A stretch of 64,000 nt of DNA from Deefgea piscis (GTDB lineage Bacteria > Pseudomonadota > Gammaproteobacteria > Burkholderiales > Chitinibacteraceae), in NCBI RefSeq assembly GCF_019665785.1, contig NZ_CP081149.1, forward strand, positions 2,480,001 through 2,544,000, in the 5' to 3' direction. Shown here piece by piece: positions 45,824 to 54,768 of this stretch (positions within the stretch are counted from its first letter, which is position 1; the number at the start of each line of letters is the position of its first letter). A program made the position numbers and the translations under genes. A model generated the notes under the pieces. It made no database searches. It was not told the DNA's origin and saw nothing but the letters and a program-made list of their open reading frames with translations.

Positions 45824-46327
45824 TTAAAACTGCAGCAGCGTTTTGATGTAGGCCTGTAAACCGCTCAATTGCTCGATTGCGGCGTCGCCATCGTTTGTGA
45901 TGCTGATAATGTCGTCAGCAGTCGCTGGGTCAAGTTCGCAGATCGCGGCTGCATTAGCGCCGCTGGCGGCGGTTGAACTGATAGCGAGACCGGCTGGACT
46001 GGTGGATTTTGCGTACAAGCGGATAGCGCCAGCGCGAATATCACGCCGCAAACGCTCATTCTCATTTTTTGCATGATCGATTTCCTGTTGATACGCCGCA
46101 TCGAGCGCGGCGATTTGATTGGCTTGCTGACGCGCTTGCTGTTGCTTGAGTTCACTCGCTTGCCGCTTGGCTTTGTCATCAGCAGTAATGCGGATGGCGT
46201 CCTTGAGTTGCCATGCCTTATCGGCAAACTGATAGCCCTGCCGATAAGCGAGGCCAGACATCGCCGCCAATAAAACAAGACCAATTAAAATCTTGTAGGG
46301 CAGAGGAATTAAAGAGATTTTGAACAT
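45824..46327 (-). CDS. Inner-membrane spanin Rz
   Basis: A 167-residue protein with an N-terminal membrane helix (IPLPYKILIGLVLLAAMSGLAYRQGY) and a long Gln/Ala-rich periplasmic helix, the layout of an i-spanin. Together with the lipoprotein Rz1 encoded inside it in another frame, it fuses inner and outer membranes in the last step of lysis. The start at 46327 places the membrane helix at the N-terminus; the longer frame overlaps the gap after the endolysin. Confidence 0.87.
   Translation of the reverse strand: MFKISLIPLPYKILIGLVLLAAMSGLAYRQGYQFADKAWQLKDAIRITADDKAKRQASELKQQQARQQANQIAALDAAYQQEIDHAKNENERLRRDIRAGAIRLYAKSTSPAGLAISSTAASGANAAAICELDPATADDIISITNDGDAAIEQLSGLQAYIKTLLQF
45865..46074 (-). 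CDS. Outer-membrane spanin lipoprotein Rz1, embedded in Rz
   Basis: A 69-residue lipoprotein read in a different frame wholly within Rz, as in lambda. MQKMRMSVCGVIFALALSACTQ is a lipoprotein signal with lipobox LSAC, followed by a Pro-rich stretch (NPPVQPVSLSVQPPPA). AGGAA precedes the ATG at 46074 on the minus strand. ATGs at 46065 and 46059 are alternatives. Confidence 0.85.
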   Translation of the reverse strand: MQKMRMSVCGVIFALALSACTQNPPVQPVSLSVQPPPAALMQPRSANLTQRLLTTLSASQTMATPQSSN

Positions 46328-46420
46328 TCGTTCGATACCTTTTTGTGCAATGCAGTGCAAAGCCCATAAACCCAAGCTTTTTGGCTTGGATTTGCTGGGC
46401 TTACCCACTGCCGCTGTGGA

Positions 46421-46855
46421 TTATTTTGCGGTTCGCCATTCTTTGCGCTCAAAATGCGGGTAATCAGGCGTTTGCCAGCGCCCACCCCACACCAGACCAA
46501 AGCGCTCGCCAATCGGTCCTAGTCTTAAATAAAACCCCAACTCGCGGGCGGTGTTGCCTTGCAGGTATTTACCGTTTTCAAATACGCCGATATCGAGCGC
46601 CTCAGCGTCGCCATCCGGTGTATCGGGTAAATCGGTGTTATGCGCGCTTTGCGTCACCCATGTCACCTTTGGCCCTGGCTTAGTTCGCCCTTGGGCATAC
46701 AAAGCATTTTGCTCAGCTTGTGGCCGCCAAGTGCAGACCAAGCGCACTTCGAGCGCTGGGTTTTGCTGCTGCAAAGTGGCATTGGCTTCAGCCACAAATT
46801 GCGCTGCCAGCGTGCGAATGCTGGCGTGTAAGTCTTTGAGCTCTCGACTCGACAT
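46421..46855 (-). CDS. M15-family peptidase endolysin, lysis-cassette copy
   Basis: A 144-residue zinc peptidase with the same motifs as the copy at 38815: QSAHNTDLPDTPDGDAEALDIGVF and DYPHFE. It degrades peptidoglycan peptides at lysis. It sits between the holin (46930) and Rz/Rz1, the normal place in a phage lysis cassette, so this is the likely functional original. A terminator separates it from the holin gene. Confidence 0.92.
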   Translation of the reverse strand: MSSRELKDLHASIRTLAAQFVAEANATLQQQNPALEVRLVCTWRPQAEQNALYAQGRTKPGPKVTWVTQSAHNTDLPDTPDGDAEALDIGVFENGKYLQGNTARELGFYLRLGPIGERFGLVWGGRWQTPDYPHFERKEWRTAK

Positions 46856-46867
46856 GATTTTTCCTAT

Positions 46868-46899
46868 AAAAAAACCCGCCGACTGCGACCGTGGCGGGT
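46868..46899 (-). terminator. CCCGCC-type terminator between holin and endolysin
   Basis: On the minus strand, ACCCGCC pairs with GGCGGGT and is followed by TTTTTTT. It lies inside the late operon, between co-directional genes. Confidence 0.8.
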
Positions 46900-46929
46900 G
46901 GTTTGATTTAGCGTATCAATGCGGCTGGC

Positions 46930-47247
46930 TTACTGAGCCGCATCGTCGCTGCGTGATTTAATCCAGCCGCGCTTTTCGATAAATAACCGCGCCCAATGCT
47001 CGACGCCCGACTGGCCCAACGTACCTAATGCGCACGCCACCCCCACCAGCGCCAACGATGGCGGCGAAAACCACAACAACACCACCAGCGCCGACACTGA
47101 CAAAATGCCGTTGAGCACCGCACGCCCCAGTACCATGCGCCAGTTGTCCGGTGCAGCACTGGCGAGCGCCCGAGCAATCGGCACAATGGCGCCAACGACG
47201 AACAGTAACGCTAGGGTTTCCCAAAACGATTTCAATTCTTCTTGCAT
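46930..47247 (-). CDS. Phage holin-like membrane protein
   Basis: A 105-residue protein with three hydrophobic segments (LALLFVVGAIVPIARALAS, LNGILSVSALVVLLW and SLALVGVACALGTLG) and a charged C-terminus (EKRGWIKSRSDD). It lies directly upstream of the endolysin, the position of a holin, which would form the membrane lesions that time lysis. Confidence 0.82.
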   Translation of the reverse strand: MQEELKSFWETLALLFVVGAIVPIARALASAAPDNWRMVLGRAVLNGILSVSALVVLLWFSPPSLALVGVACALGTLGQSGVEHWARLFIEKRGWIKSRSDDAAQ

Positions 47248-47269
47248 GCCGATTCCTTTTTGAAGGGCG

Positions 47270-47302
47270 TAAAAAAACCCGCCATTTTGATCTTGGCGGG
47301 TT
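47270..47302 (-). terminator. CCCGCC-type terminator upstream of the holin gene
   Basis: On the minus strand, AACCCGCC pairs with GGCGGGTT across an 11-base loop and is followed by TTTTT. It separates tail genes from the lysis cassette on the same strand. Confidence 0.8.
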
Positions 47303-47321
47303 ATTGGTTTTGCAATGGCGA

Positions 47322-47777
47322 CTAAGCAGGTTGTGGTAAGCCCTTAACAAAACGCTCGTTTTCTTGGGTTGCTAGATTGATTACCGCTGCGGCTTGCGCT
47401 TCATTTAACAAGCCAACTGTAACCAAGGCGTTCACCCCAGCCGAAACGTCAGGGTTTTTAAGATCGATGTACTGGCGCACACTCGAATCACGCACCACGG
47501 CCATCACCAGCGGATCGGTGCTCGATAGAATGTCTAATTTGCTACTACCGAACCGGTCGTAAAACGCGCCAATATCGACTTGAAAATACTCACGACTGGC
47601 GTTATCCCACGTCAGGATGTTAGTTAGCGGTGCAAGCCATTGACCATTCACCAGCCGCCAGCCCTGCCGAATATGGTCAGGCACAACAATAAATTTTTCA
47701 GCGAGTGTCGGATGAAAGTCTTGGTCTGGATTATTTGACGCTGCTACAACGATGTCGTTTTCGATTAATGCTTTCAT
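47322..47777 (-). CDS. Phage tail-tip-associated protein, family uncertain
   Basis: A 151-residue protein starting MKALIENDIVVAASNNPDQDFHPTLAEKF. The FIVVPDHIRQGWRLVNGQWLAP stretch resembles small proteins found next to tail fibres, sometimes as assembly helpers. It follows the glycine-rich adhesin gene with a one-base gap (TGA-T-ATG). Function is inferred from position only. Confidence 0.65.
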   Translation of the reverse strand: MKALIENDIVVAASNNPDQDFHPTLAEKFIVVPDHIRQGWRLVNGQWLAPLTNILTWDNASREYFQVDIGAFYDRFGSSKLDILSSTDPLVMAVVRDSSVRQYIDLKNPDVSAGVNALVTVGLLNEAQAAAVINLATQENERFVKGLPQPA

Positions 47778-47778
47778 A

Positions 47779-48639
47779 TCACCACTCCACAATGATTAGG
47801 CCGTCACCACCGCGACCAGCAATGTTGCCGCCACAGCCACCGGCGATGCCGCCACTGTCGCCATTAGATGAGCCACCACCACCACCGCCAAAAGCGCCAC
47901 CTGAACCGCCTTGCGTATAACCACCAGTACCGCCGCTGCCACCGCCACCAACACCACCCTTCACTTGATTGCCATTACCACCACCTCCACCTAAAAAATC
48001 ACTCAAAAACCGTGAATTTATAACCGGTAAGTTATATAAATCGCTAAGTGCCGAGGTTGAATTATTGTATTTGCCGTGTGCATCCGTACCACCAAACGCT
48101 GAGCCACCAGTACTTACACCCACGGCCACATCGCCCATCGGCGATACCCCTCCGCCACCGCAAACGCCTGCGCCGGTATTGCCGCCGCGCCCTAATTGCG
48201 AGCCTGCGCCACCACCGCCAGAGCCTGCAGCATTACCCGCTTTGCCACCGTTAGCTTGAAAATCACCACCAACACCGACGCCACCCGTGCCGCCAACCGT
48301 CGCCGTGCCAGCCGTACCGCCGGTTGCAGAAATCAGCGCACCAAAGCTAGACGTGCCACCCGTACCGCTAACCACGCCAAGTCCAATAGTTGCTGTGTGG
48401 CTTGCTCCTTCGACCACGTCGAATACGCCCATGGCGAAACCACCGCCACCGCCGCCTGCACCAGCGACAATTGAGCCACCGCCAGCGCCAAAAACACGGA
48501 GTCGTACCGATGACACGCCAGCAGGGATCACAAATGGCGTGGTTTTGAAGAAAATACGAAATTCGCCGCGCCCAAAAACGGGTAATTGCCCGCAGGCGCG
48601 AGGCGTGCCGCCAGTTCCAAATAGTGCGCTAGCTCTCAT
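47779..48639 (-). CDS. Glycine-rich phage tail tip/adhesin-like protein
   Basis: A 286-residue protein. After an N-terminal beta-like domain (FKTTPFVIPAGVSSVRLRVFGAGGG), most of the rest is made of Gly runs (GGGGG, GAGGGGGGF, GGGGSGGTGG) with short variable segments between, for example SALSDLYNLPVINSRFL. Polyglycine sandwich domains with variable loops are known in phage receptor-binding adhesins. It overlaps the upstream tail gene by 4 bases and ends in LIIVEW. Receptor recognition is inferred from composition and place. Confidence 0.78.
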   Translation of the reverse strand: MRASALFGTGGTPRACGQLPVFGRGEFRIFFKTTPFVIPAGVSSVRLRVFGAGGGSIVAGAGGGGGGFAMGVFDVVEGASHTATIGLGVVSGTGGTSSFGALISATGGTAGTATVGGTGGVGVGGDFQANGGKAGNAAGSGGGGAGSQLGRGGNTGAGVCGGGGVSPMGDVAVGVSTGGSAFGGTDAHGKYNNSTSALSDLYNLPVINSRFLSDFLGGGGGNGNQVKGGVGGGGSGGTGGYTQGGSGGAFGGGGGGSSNGDSGGIAGGCGGNIAGRGGDGLIIVEW

Positions 48640-49223
48640 TTAATGGCCCACCCATGTGCGGCGCTAATATAGATTAGCGCGCAATTTAAATAATTCAGAT
48701 CCACAATAAAATCCTCAGCTTTACCAAGGATTTTTTTGCCATTTCGCAAAACAGTTAAATTGTTTTTTGCGAATGTGCCTAAGTGATCATTCAGCCAGAC
48801 AAAATCACCGACATTTGGATTTGGCGGTAAAGGGACGCTAAAAGCCGCTGCTGAGGTGTCGCACTCATACGCGCGGCCCGTTTGTAGTTGGGTCGTGGTA
48901 CTAATGACATTACTTAGCCCTTCGGTATGCAGCACTTGGCCAAATTGCGCCGTGGGCGGTAAACCTGCTGCGGCTTGTGCCGCTGCAGCGGCGGCACTGG
49001 CCAAGCTCGCAGCAGACTGCACGGCATCAGCTTGAGCTGCGACCGCTGCAGCATCCGCAGCGACTTCGGCGCCAGTGGTGTTCAGAAAATCACCCAGCTC
49101 ATTGGCTTTAGCGGTCCAGCCGGCTAATGCGGCAACATGAGCGTCGGCTTTTTCTGCAAACACCGAGCCCGAGTCGGCACGCGAAGGCGCAGCGGGTAAG
49201 GTGGGAATAACGGGAACTGACAT
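48636..49223 (-). CDS. Phage tail fibre-like protein
   Basis: A 195-residue protein with an Ala-rich helical middle (EVAADAAAVAAQADAVQSAASLASAAAAAAQAAA), which suggests a trimeric coiled coil, and a beta-rich C-terminal part (VISTTTQLQTGRAYECDTS to IYISAAHGWAIK). It overlaps its neighbours through ATGA junctions on both sides. Confidence 0.75.
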   Translation of the reverse strand: MSVPVIPTLPAAPSRADSGSVFAEKADAHVAALAGWTAKANELGDFLNTTGAEVAADAAAVAAQADAVQSAASLASAAAAAAQAAAGLPPTAQFGQVLHTEGLSNVISTTTQLQTGRAYECDTSAAAFSVPLPPNPNVGDFVWLNDHLGTFAKNNLTVLRNGKKILGKAEDFIVDLNYLNCALIYISAAHGWAIK

Positions 49224-50125
49224 TAAGTTAACCCCTCAATTTCTAAATTGCATTCACTTAAAGTGGCGTAGGCGATCACAATATCGAGCTCTTTATAAAA
49301 GCCATAAATCACCGTGGCGCTATATTGCTCGGAACCGATAAATAAGCAGGGCTTGGCGCGTAACGTGGATAAATAATCCATTAGGCCGTCGATTTGGGTA
49401 TTGAGTACCTTCATTTGCCACACACCGCGCTTGGCAAAATTGCGCTCGGTCAGCACAAAATTACCCCACTGATCGCGCTCTTTGCGCGAAAAGTCCTGAA
49501 TCCCGGCTTTAGCCCCCATTTCGATGCCTTCACCAAATTCAACTTGCACGCCGACAATCGCAGTACCAATCGCGACATTGCCTGCCGAATTGGCGATGGT
49601 CATCCGAATCTTGGCAGTGCCGTAGGCAGGCAAGTCAGTTAAGATCACCATGGTTTTGCGTTTAATCGGCGCAAAACACCACTGCCACCAGCTGGTCACA
49701 ATGCCGTTATCCAGCATTTGAATTTGGCGGCTATATACCGCCCCATCGACCGGATCAATCAACTCAATCAGTACGGATTCGGCTTCGACATTGAGCAGCG
49801 CCACCGTGTTGATGACCTTGGCGGGGGTGATTTCAACCACAATCGACCCCGCCTTGACGGTTTTAGTGCTGTTGACTTGATCAAACATCGCCCAGCGATT
49901 AGTCGGCCCAACATCAATCCAATTGAGCTTGTCCACTTCGGGCAAAGCAGCGGTAGTCCCTGCGGCCACGCGCTCATAAATCCGATGCGTGGCCGCACGG
50001 ATCACCCGCTGCCCTACGCTATACGCGGTGGCAGCAGCCCATACCGGATAATCAGCTTCCGGTACCGAGCTGCTGCTTAACGTCGCGTCACTGAGCACGA
50101 GCGGCTGTACAATTTTTAAACTCAT
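49223..50125 (-). CDS. Phage tail protein, distal tail region
   Basis: A 300-residue protein with an N-terminal YPVWAAATAYSVGQRVIRAATHRIYERVA segment resembling carbohydrate-binding (CBM5/12-like) modules. The rest is beta-rich and ends YKELDIVIAYATLSECNLEIEGL. It follows the tape measure gene with a 4-base overlap, where distal tail proteins are usually encoded. The exact role is not certain. Confidence 0.75.
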   Translation of the reverse strand: MSLKIVQPLVLSDATLSSSSVPEADYPVWAAATAYSVGQRVIRAATHRIYERVAAGTTAALPEVDKLNWIDVGPTNRWAMFDQVNSTKTVKAGSIVVEITPAKVINTVALLNVEAESVLIELIDPVDGAVYSRQIQMLDNGIVTSWWQWCFAPIKRKTMVILTDLPAYGTAKIRMTIANSAGNVAIGTAIVGVQVEFGEGIEMGAKAGIQDFSRKERDQWGNFVLTERNFAKRGVWQMKVLNTQIDGLMDYLSTLRAKPCLFIGSEQYSATVIYGFYKELDIVIAYATLSECNLEIEGLT

Positions 50126-53100
50126 ACGGCTCTCACTTCAGGTTGACCATCCCCATCCCAGCGCGCTAAAACCTTGGCGGTTTTTTGCGTTGATTCGGCG
50201 ATAGCGCGACTTTGCGCCGCTTGATCGCTGCGTAAACCTTGTAACTCTCTGATTAGTTCGGCATTGAGTGCGGCTAATTGGGCCAACCGCGCATCACTAG
50301 CCGCACTACGCTGCGCTTGCTGAGCCAGCAAAGCCGCGAGCGACGCATTAAACGCTTGCGTCGATGCATTGAGCGACTTGGTTTCAGTCCAAGTGCCTTG
50401 TGCGATTTCAAGCTGCTCGCGAGCAGCAGAGACAATCCCATCGAGCCGCGTAATGTCGGCATCATATTGGTTTTGCGCTAGCCCGATTTGCGTATCAAGC
50501 TTGCCCAAATTGTCTTTATGCTGCGTTTCCAGCTGCGTGAATTGCGCTGCGGCACTGGCTTCAAAAGCCGCTTTCATGTCGCGACCTTGCGACTCAATCG
50601 CGGCTACCGATTGCTCAAGTAAAACCACCTGCTGATCTGCCGTACTGATCTTGGCGTCGACCAGACTGCCCAACTCGCGCAACTGCCCCGCCGTGACTAA
50701 CTGCTCGCGGGCAAAATCAGCGGCACTACTAAAACGATTGGCATCAATGCGGCTCACAACGTCTAGCTGCTGATTGAGTGCATCGCTCGGTGTAAATGTG
50801 CCCGACTTGGCCGCCTGCAAAGCCCCAGCCACCGCCGCTTTGGCTTGCTCATACTGCATGTCGGCCAAATCTTGCTGACTGCCGCTTAAACGATCAATTG
50901 CGGATTGAATGCCATTAAACACCGATTTTAAGGCGCTTAATGCCGATTTAGCCCCGTCGATCTGGGCTTGATAAGCGGCTTTTTGGGCATCGAGCTGCGC
51001 GCTGGCCATTTCTAATCGCGCGGAATTTTGCGCGGCAATAATCGCCTTTTGCGCTTCAAATGCCGAAACTTCAGCATTTTTTTGCTCGTTCAACACTCCC
51101 AAACGCCCATCGAGCGTCGATTTAACAGCGGCTTTTTCCGCATTGGCTGATTGCTCAAGCGCAGTCATCGCCGCATCAGTCGCCGCCTTTTGATCTTGCA
51201 AGGCGTAAATCTGATTTTGAATAGCGCGATTACTGGCACTAATCGCGGCTAATTCACGCTCACGCAATGCAACGGTGTTGCCCTGAGCGGCCAATAACTG
51301 GCCCTCTAAATTAAAACGCTCAGTCGCAATTTCAACCGCATTTTTAGCCGCCCGATTTTGCAGTTCGAGTGCCGCTGCGGCTGCAGTCGCAGATTCATCG
51401 ACAGCATTAATAATCGGGTGTAATTCAGCAAAAGCGCCCGACACCCCCAGCAAAGCGGCATAGGCTTTTTGCCCCGACTCTGTGGTTAAGTCTTGCGCCT
51501 CAACCACCGCACGAAACGCCTCGCGAGTCTCGGGTAATTTCACCCCAACTGCGCTCAGCGCATCCGTCATGTTGCGCGTGACATTCGCGGATTTTTCAGC
51601 GTCGGTATAAAAGTTGTCGTAATACGTTTTGAGCGAGCCAGTCAGGTTTTCTAAACCACCGGCAAACCCAAGTAACCCTGCTTTAGCGTCATACGTTAAT
51701 GCCGACAATTGCGCCATCGGCAGTAAACCAATCACCGCGCCAAATCCTGCCACTGCATTGGCTTGCTCACCGATAGCGGCAATCACTGCATCGGATGCGC
51801 CGCCATTCGCAATGATTTTTTTAACCGCGTTAGGGGCATCACTGGCGGCGATGGCTGACACCATCGCATCATTAATCCGGGCAGTGTATTCAGCGGCGGC
51901 TTGTTCGGCGGTTTTACTGCCGCGCCCAACTTGCCGCAGCGTCTCGTTATCGCCAACATTCCCAAAGCCAACGCCATTCGACAACACCCCGCCGGCATAC
52001 GCAAAGCCCTTGCCGTTTTTACTGGTTTCAAGCGCGCCATAACCGCTAGCGACTTTGAGCTGCGAACCCGTCGCCGCCAAAATGCCGTTCACGTTACTGA
52101 CCATTGCTGACAACTGATTCGCCGCGCCGCCCTGCGTGAAATCACCGCCCGATGGGCCTTGGACTTTACGCACACTGCCTGCGGCATCCACCGCCAAATC
52201 AGTACCGCTACGGGTTTCGCCCCCCTCAAATTTTTTAAACATGGTATACGCGGCGATGGCCACACCGACATAAGGCATCACTGTGCCCAATGTTGAGGCC
52301 ACGCTACCGAGTGATGATGCCAAGCTGCCCATTGATGAGGCGGCGAGTGTCGCCCCTTGCCCGGCTACTGACGCACCAGCGGCAATACCGCCGATACCGG
52401 ATGCCGAAGCGCCAGCTAAAGAAGCGATACCGCCGATTCCTTTGGTAATGAGACCGCTTAAATCCATGCCGCCTAAATTAACGCCACCGGCACTGGCATT
52501 GGCCGTACCTGCTAAGCTACCTAGCCCCACAGCGCTAAGCCCACCTTGCACGCCCATTTTGATGATGGGCTGCAAGACCAAGGACTTGAACATATTGACC
52601 AGTGTGTCTTTGAAGTTTTTGGCAAAGTCTTTGCCATCTTCAAAGCCGCGCATCAGTGCATCGGTGATCGATGTGCTGATGCTGTCGCTGGTTTTTTGCC
52701 ATTCATCGCGAGTTTTTTGGGCGGCATCGGCTTGGTTTTTAATCCATTCAGCAGTGACCTCTTTGCCTTCGAGATCACGCTGAAAGCCCAACGCTTCTTT
52801 CATTGCTTTGATCTGGTCTTTGAGCAATTTTTGCTCATTGTCCATGCTGTTGATGCCCGCGCCCATATTGGCTTCGCGCTGCATTTCAACCAGCAGCAAT
52901 TCTTTTTTGGCCAGCGTTAATTCAGCAATTTGCACCTTGCTCAAACCAAACTGTTCGGCTTCATCGCGTGCTGAATTGACTAATTCGGCATTGCTTTTGG
53001 CCGCATCGGCAAAGGCTTTACTGAGGCGATCAATCTCTTCGCGCGCGAATTTAGCGCTCATTAATTGGTCGATTTGATGATTCCACGCCCCCAACAACAC

Positions 53101-54768
53101 AGCGCCATTTTTAAGCGGCGCGGCGATTTTTTCAGCTTCAAGACGTAGTTTGCCGAACTCATCAAGGCCGTCTTCAGCAAGGCGCTTACTGAGTGAGGCG
53201 CCGAAGTTTTCAGCCGCGTCGGCGGCCTTTTTCATCGCTTTAGCGGCGGCATCGGAAGCATCGGCGGTTTTTTTAATTGGTTGAGTGACATCATCAGCGG
53301 CTTTGCCAGTTTTTTTAAGCGCTTCGGTGGCAAGATCGCTGCCATTGATTAAACGCTGCGTTGCCGTATCACCACGTCCAAATGAATCAACCACCCCATC
53401 GGCGTAATCACGCGCACTTTGGCCTAAGCCACCCAGGGTTTTTTTCACATCCAGCGTGGCGACGCTAAAGCTACCGACTGCACTACTGGCTTTATTAAAT
53501 CCCGCCGCGATGCTATCCGCGCCGGTGACACTGGCCACTGATGCGCCAGCGGATAAAACTTTGGCAAAACCACTGGCTAAATTGCCAATGCCTTGCAGCG
53601 CGGCATTAATCGGCGCGACCAACGCATCGATCAAAACACCGCCCATACCAACGACAGTCGCGCTGACTAAATTGAAACCGTCAATGATGCCAGCCACCCC
53701 TAGGCGCACGCTAAAAATAGCGAAACCCAGCACATCAACACCACCCAACGCATCCGATAAACCTGCGCCCCACGAAACAATCGCGCTACCCGCATCCCAC
53801 AAATCACCCGCCAAGCCTTTAGTTTGCTCCCAAACACGGCCTAATGATTCGGCGTTGTCTTGCACCCATCCGCTAAAGCTCGATGCTGCGCTTTCTAACT
53901 CAACCCCCGCACTTTTTAGGCTTTCAGTGATTTCATTAACCCCCGTTGCCAGCATACTGCCGACGCCTGCGCCGTTGATTTTGCGAAAGACACCATCCCA
54001 CGTGTCGCCAAGATTAGAGATTTCACCCTCTAGGGTTTTCATGCGCTTTTCGGCGCCACCGGCAAAAGTAACGTCACCTAATTTGCGCAGATAACCTTCG
54101 ATCTCTTGGGCGTTATTTTTAACGGTGGTCGTTACGCCCTGAAACGTCAGTTTGACGCTATCGCCTTGTTTGCTGGCTTTAATACCAAATTCTTTGAGGC
54201 GCTCAAACTCACCAGTTGATGCATCGGCGACGGCCTCAATCATTTCATTGAGTGATTTACCCAGCGCACCAGCGGTATTGGCGTAGCTGGCAATGGCTTT
54301 TGACGAAGGGTCTAAACCCAAGTTTTTTAATTTAACGAAGCCGCCGACCACGTCTTGCAGCGACTCGGGCAATGTGCCGGCCAAGCCCTCTAATTCAGCA
54401 AACTTGGCTTTAGCGGCATCCATCGAGCCGGTGGCGGTTTCAAGCTGGGCATTGAGCGTGCCAAACTCGCGCTCGACGCTGACTAATTTACCGACGCCAA
54501 AACCTGCCGCCAAACCGACTGCGGCCACACCGGCAGCAACCAGTGAGGCAGTGAAAAGGCCGATGTTTTTAACATCAAACGCGCCGCTGGCTGAATTGGC
54601 CATTTGGCCTAAACTGCCATTTAAATTAGCCGCAGCGGCTGCTGAACCAGTGAAGCTACCGGCCATACCGCGCGCCATATCGCTGATCGAAGTCGATGCC
54701 TTACGCGCTTCACGCTCTACGCCCCCCGCATCGGCGTTGATTTTGATGGTTACATTATTGTCAGCCAT
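50122..54768 (-). CDS. Phage tail tape measure protein
   Basis: At 1548 residues this is the longest phage gene, as expected for the tape measure that sets tail length. Blocks include NVTIKINADAGGVEREARKAS at the start, many Ala-rich helices, hydrophobic stretches near residues 70-95 and 780-870, and a C-terminal half of long coiled coils ending ELIRELQGLRSDQAAQSRAIAESTQK. The order G/GT then tape measure is standard in siphoviruses. It starts 8 bases inside the end of the GT frame. Confidence 0.93.
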   Translation of the reverse strand: MADNNVTIKINADAGGVEREARKASTSISDMARGMAGSFTGSAAAAANLNGSLGQMANSASGAFDVKNIGLFTASLVAAGVAAVGLAAGFGVGKLVSVEREFGTLNAQLETATGSMDAAKAKFAELEGLAGTLPESLQDVVGGFVKLKNLGLDPSSKAIASYANTAGALGKSLNEMIEAVADASTGEFERLKEFGIKASKQGDSVKLTFQGVTTTVKNNAQEIEGYLRKLGDVTFAGGAEKRMKTLEGEISNLGDTWDGVFRKINGAGVGSMLATGVNEITESLKSAGVELESAASSFSGWVQDNAESLGRVWEQTKGLAGDLWDAGSAIVSWGAGLSDALGGVDVLGFAIFSVRLGVAGIIDGFNLVSATVVGMGGVLIDALVAPINAALQGIGNLASGFAKVLSAGASVASVTGADSIAAGFNKASSAVGSFSVATLDVKKTLGGLGQSARDYADGVVDSFGRGDTATQRLINGSDLATEALKKTGKAADDVTQPIKKTADASDAAAKAMKKAADAAENFGASLSKRLAEDGLDEFGKLRLEAEKIAAPLKNGAVLLGAWNHQIDQLMSAKFAREEIDRLSKAFADAAKSNAELVNSARDEAEQFGLSKVQIAELTLAKKELLLVEMQREANMGAGINSMDNEQKLLKDQIKAMKEALGFQRDLEGKEVTAEWIKNQADAAQKTRDEWQKTSDSISTSITDALMRGFEDGKDFAKNFKDTLVNMFKSLVLQPIIKMGVQGGLSAVGLGSLAGTANASAGGVNLGGMDLSGLITKGIGGIASLAGASASGIGGIAAGASVAGQGATLAASSMGSLASSLGSVASTLGTVMPYVGVAIAAYTMFKKFEGGETRSGTDLAVDAAGSVRKVQGPSGGDFTQGGAANQLSAMVSNVNGILAATGSQLKVASGYGALETSKNGKGFAYAGGVLSNGVGFGNVGDNETLRQVGRGSKTAEQAAAEYTARINDAMVSAIAASDAPNAVKKIIANGGASDAVIAAIGEQANAVAGFGAVIGLLPMAQLSALTYDAKAGLLGFAGGLENLTGSLKTYYDNFYTDAEKSANVTRNMTDALSAVGVKLPETREAFRAVVEAQDLTTESGQKAYAALLGVSGAFAELHPIINAVDESATAAAAALELQNRAAKNAVEIATERFNLEGQLLAAQGNTVALRERELAAISASNRAIQNQIYALQDQKAATDAAMTALEQSANAEKAAVKSTLDGRLGVLNEQKNAEVSAFEAQKAIIAAQNSARLEMASAQLDAQKAAYQAQIDGAKSALSALKSVFNGIQSAIDRLSGSQQDLADMQYEQAKAAVAGALQAAKSGTFTPSDALNQQLDVVSRIDANRFSSAADFAREQLVTAGQLRELGSLVDAKISTADQQVVLLEQSVAAIESQGRDMKAAFEASAAAQFTQLETQHKDNLGKLDTQIGLAQNQYDADITRLDGIVSAAREQLEIAQGTWTETKSLNASTQAFNASLAALLAQQAQRSAASDARLAQLAALNAELIRELQGLRSDQAAQSRAIAESTQKTAKVLARWDGDGQPEVRAV

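Noticed and set aside
47969..48643. Pro-rich plus-strand frames opposite the glycine-rich tail gene
   Set aside because: These are the complement of Gly codons (CCN) and are expected artefacts.
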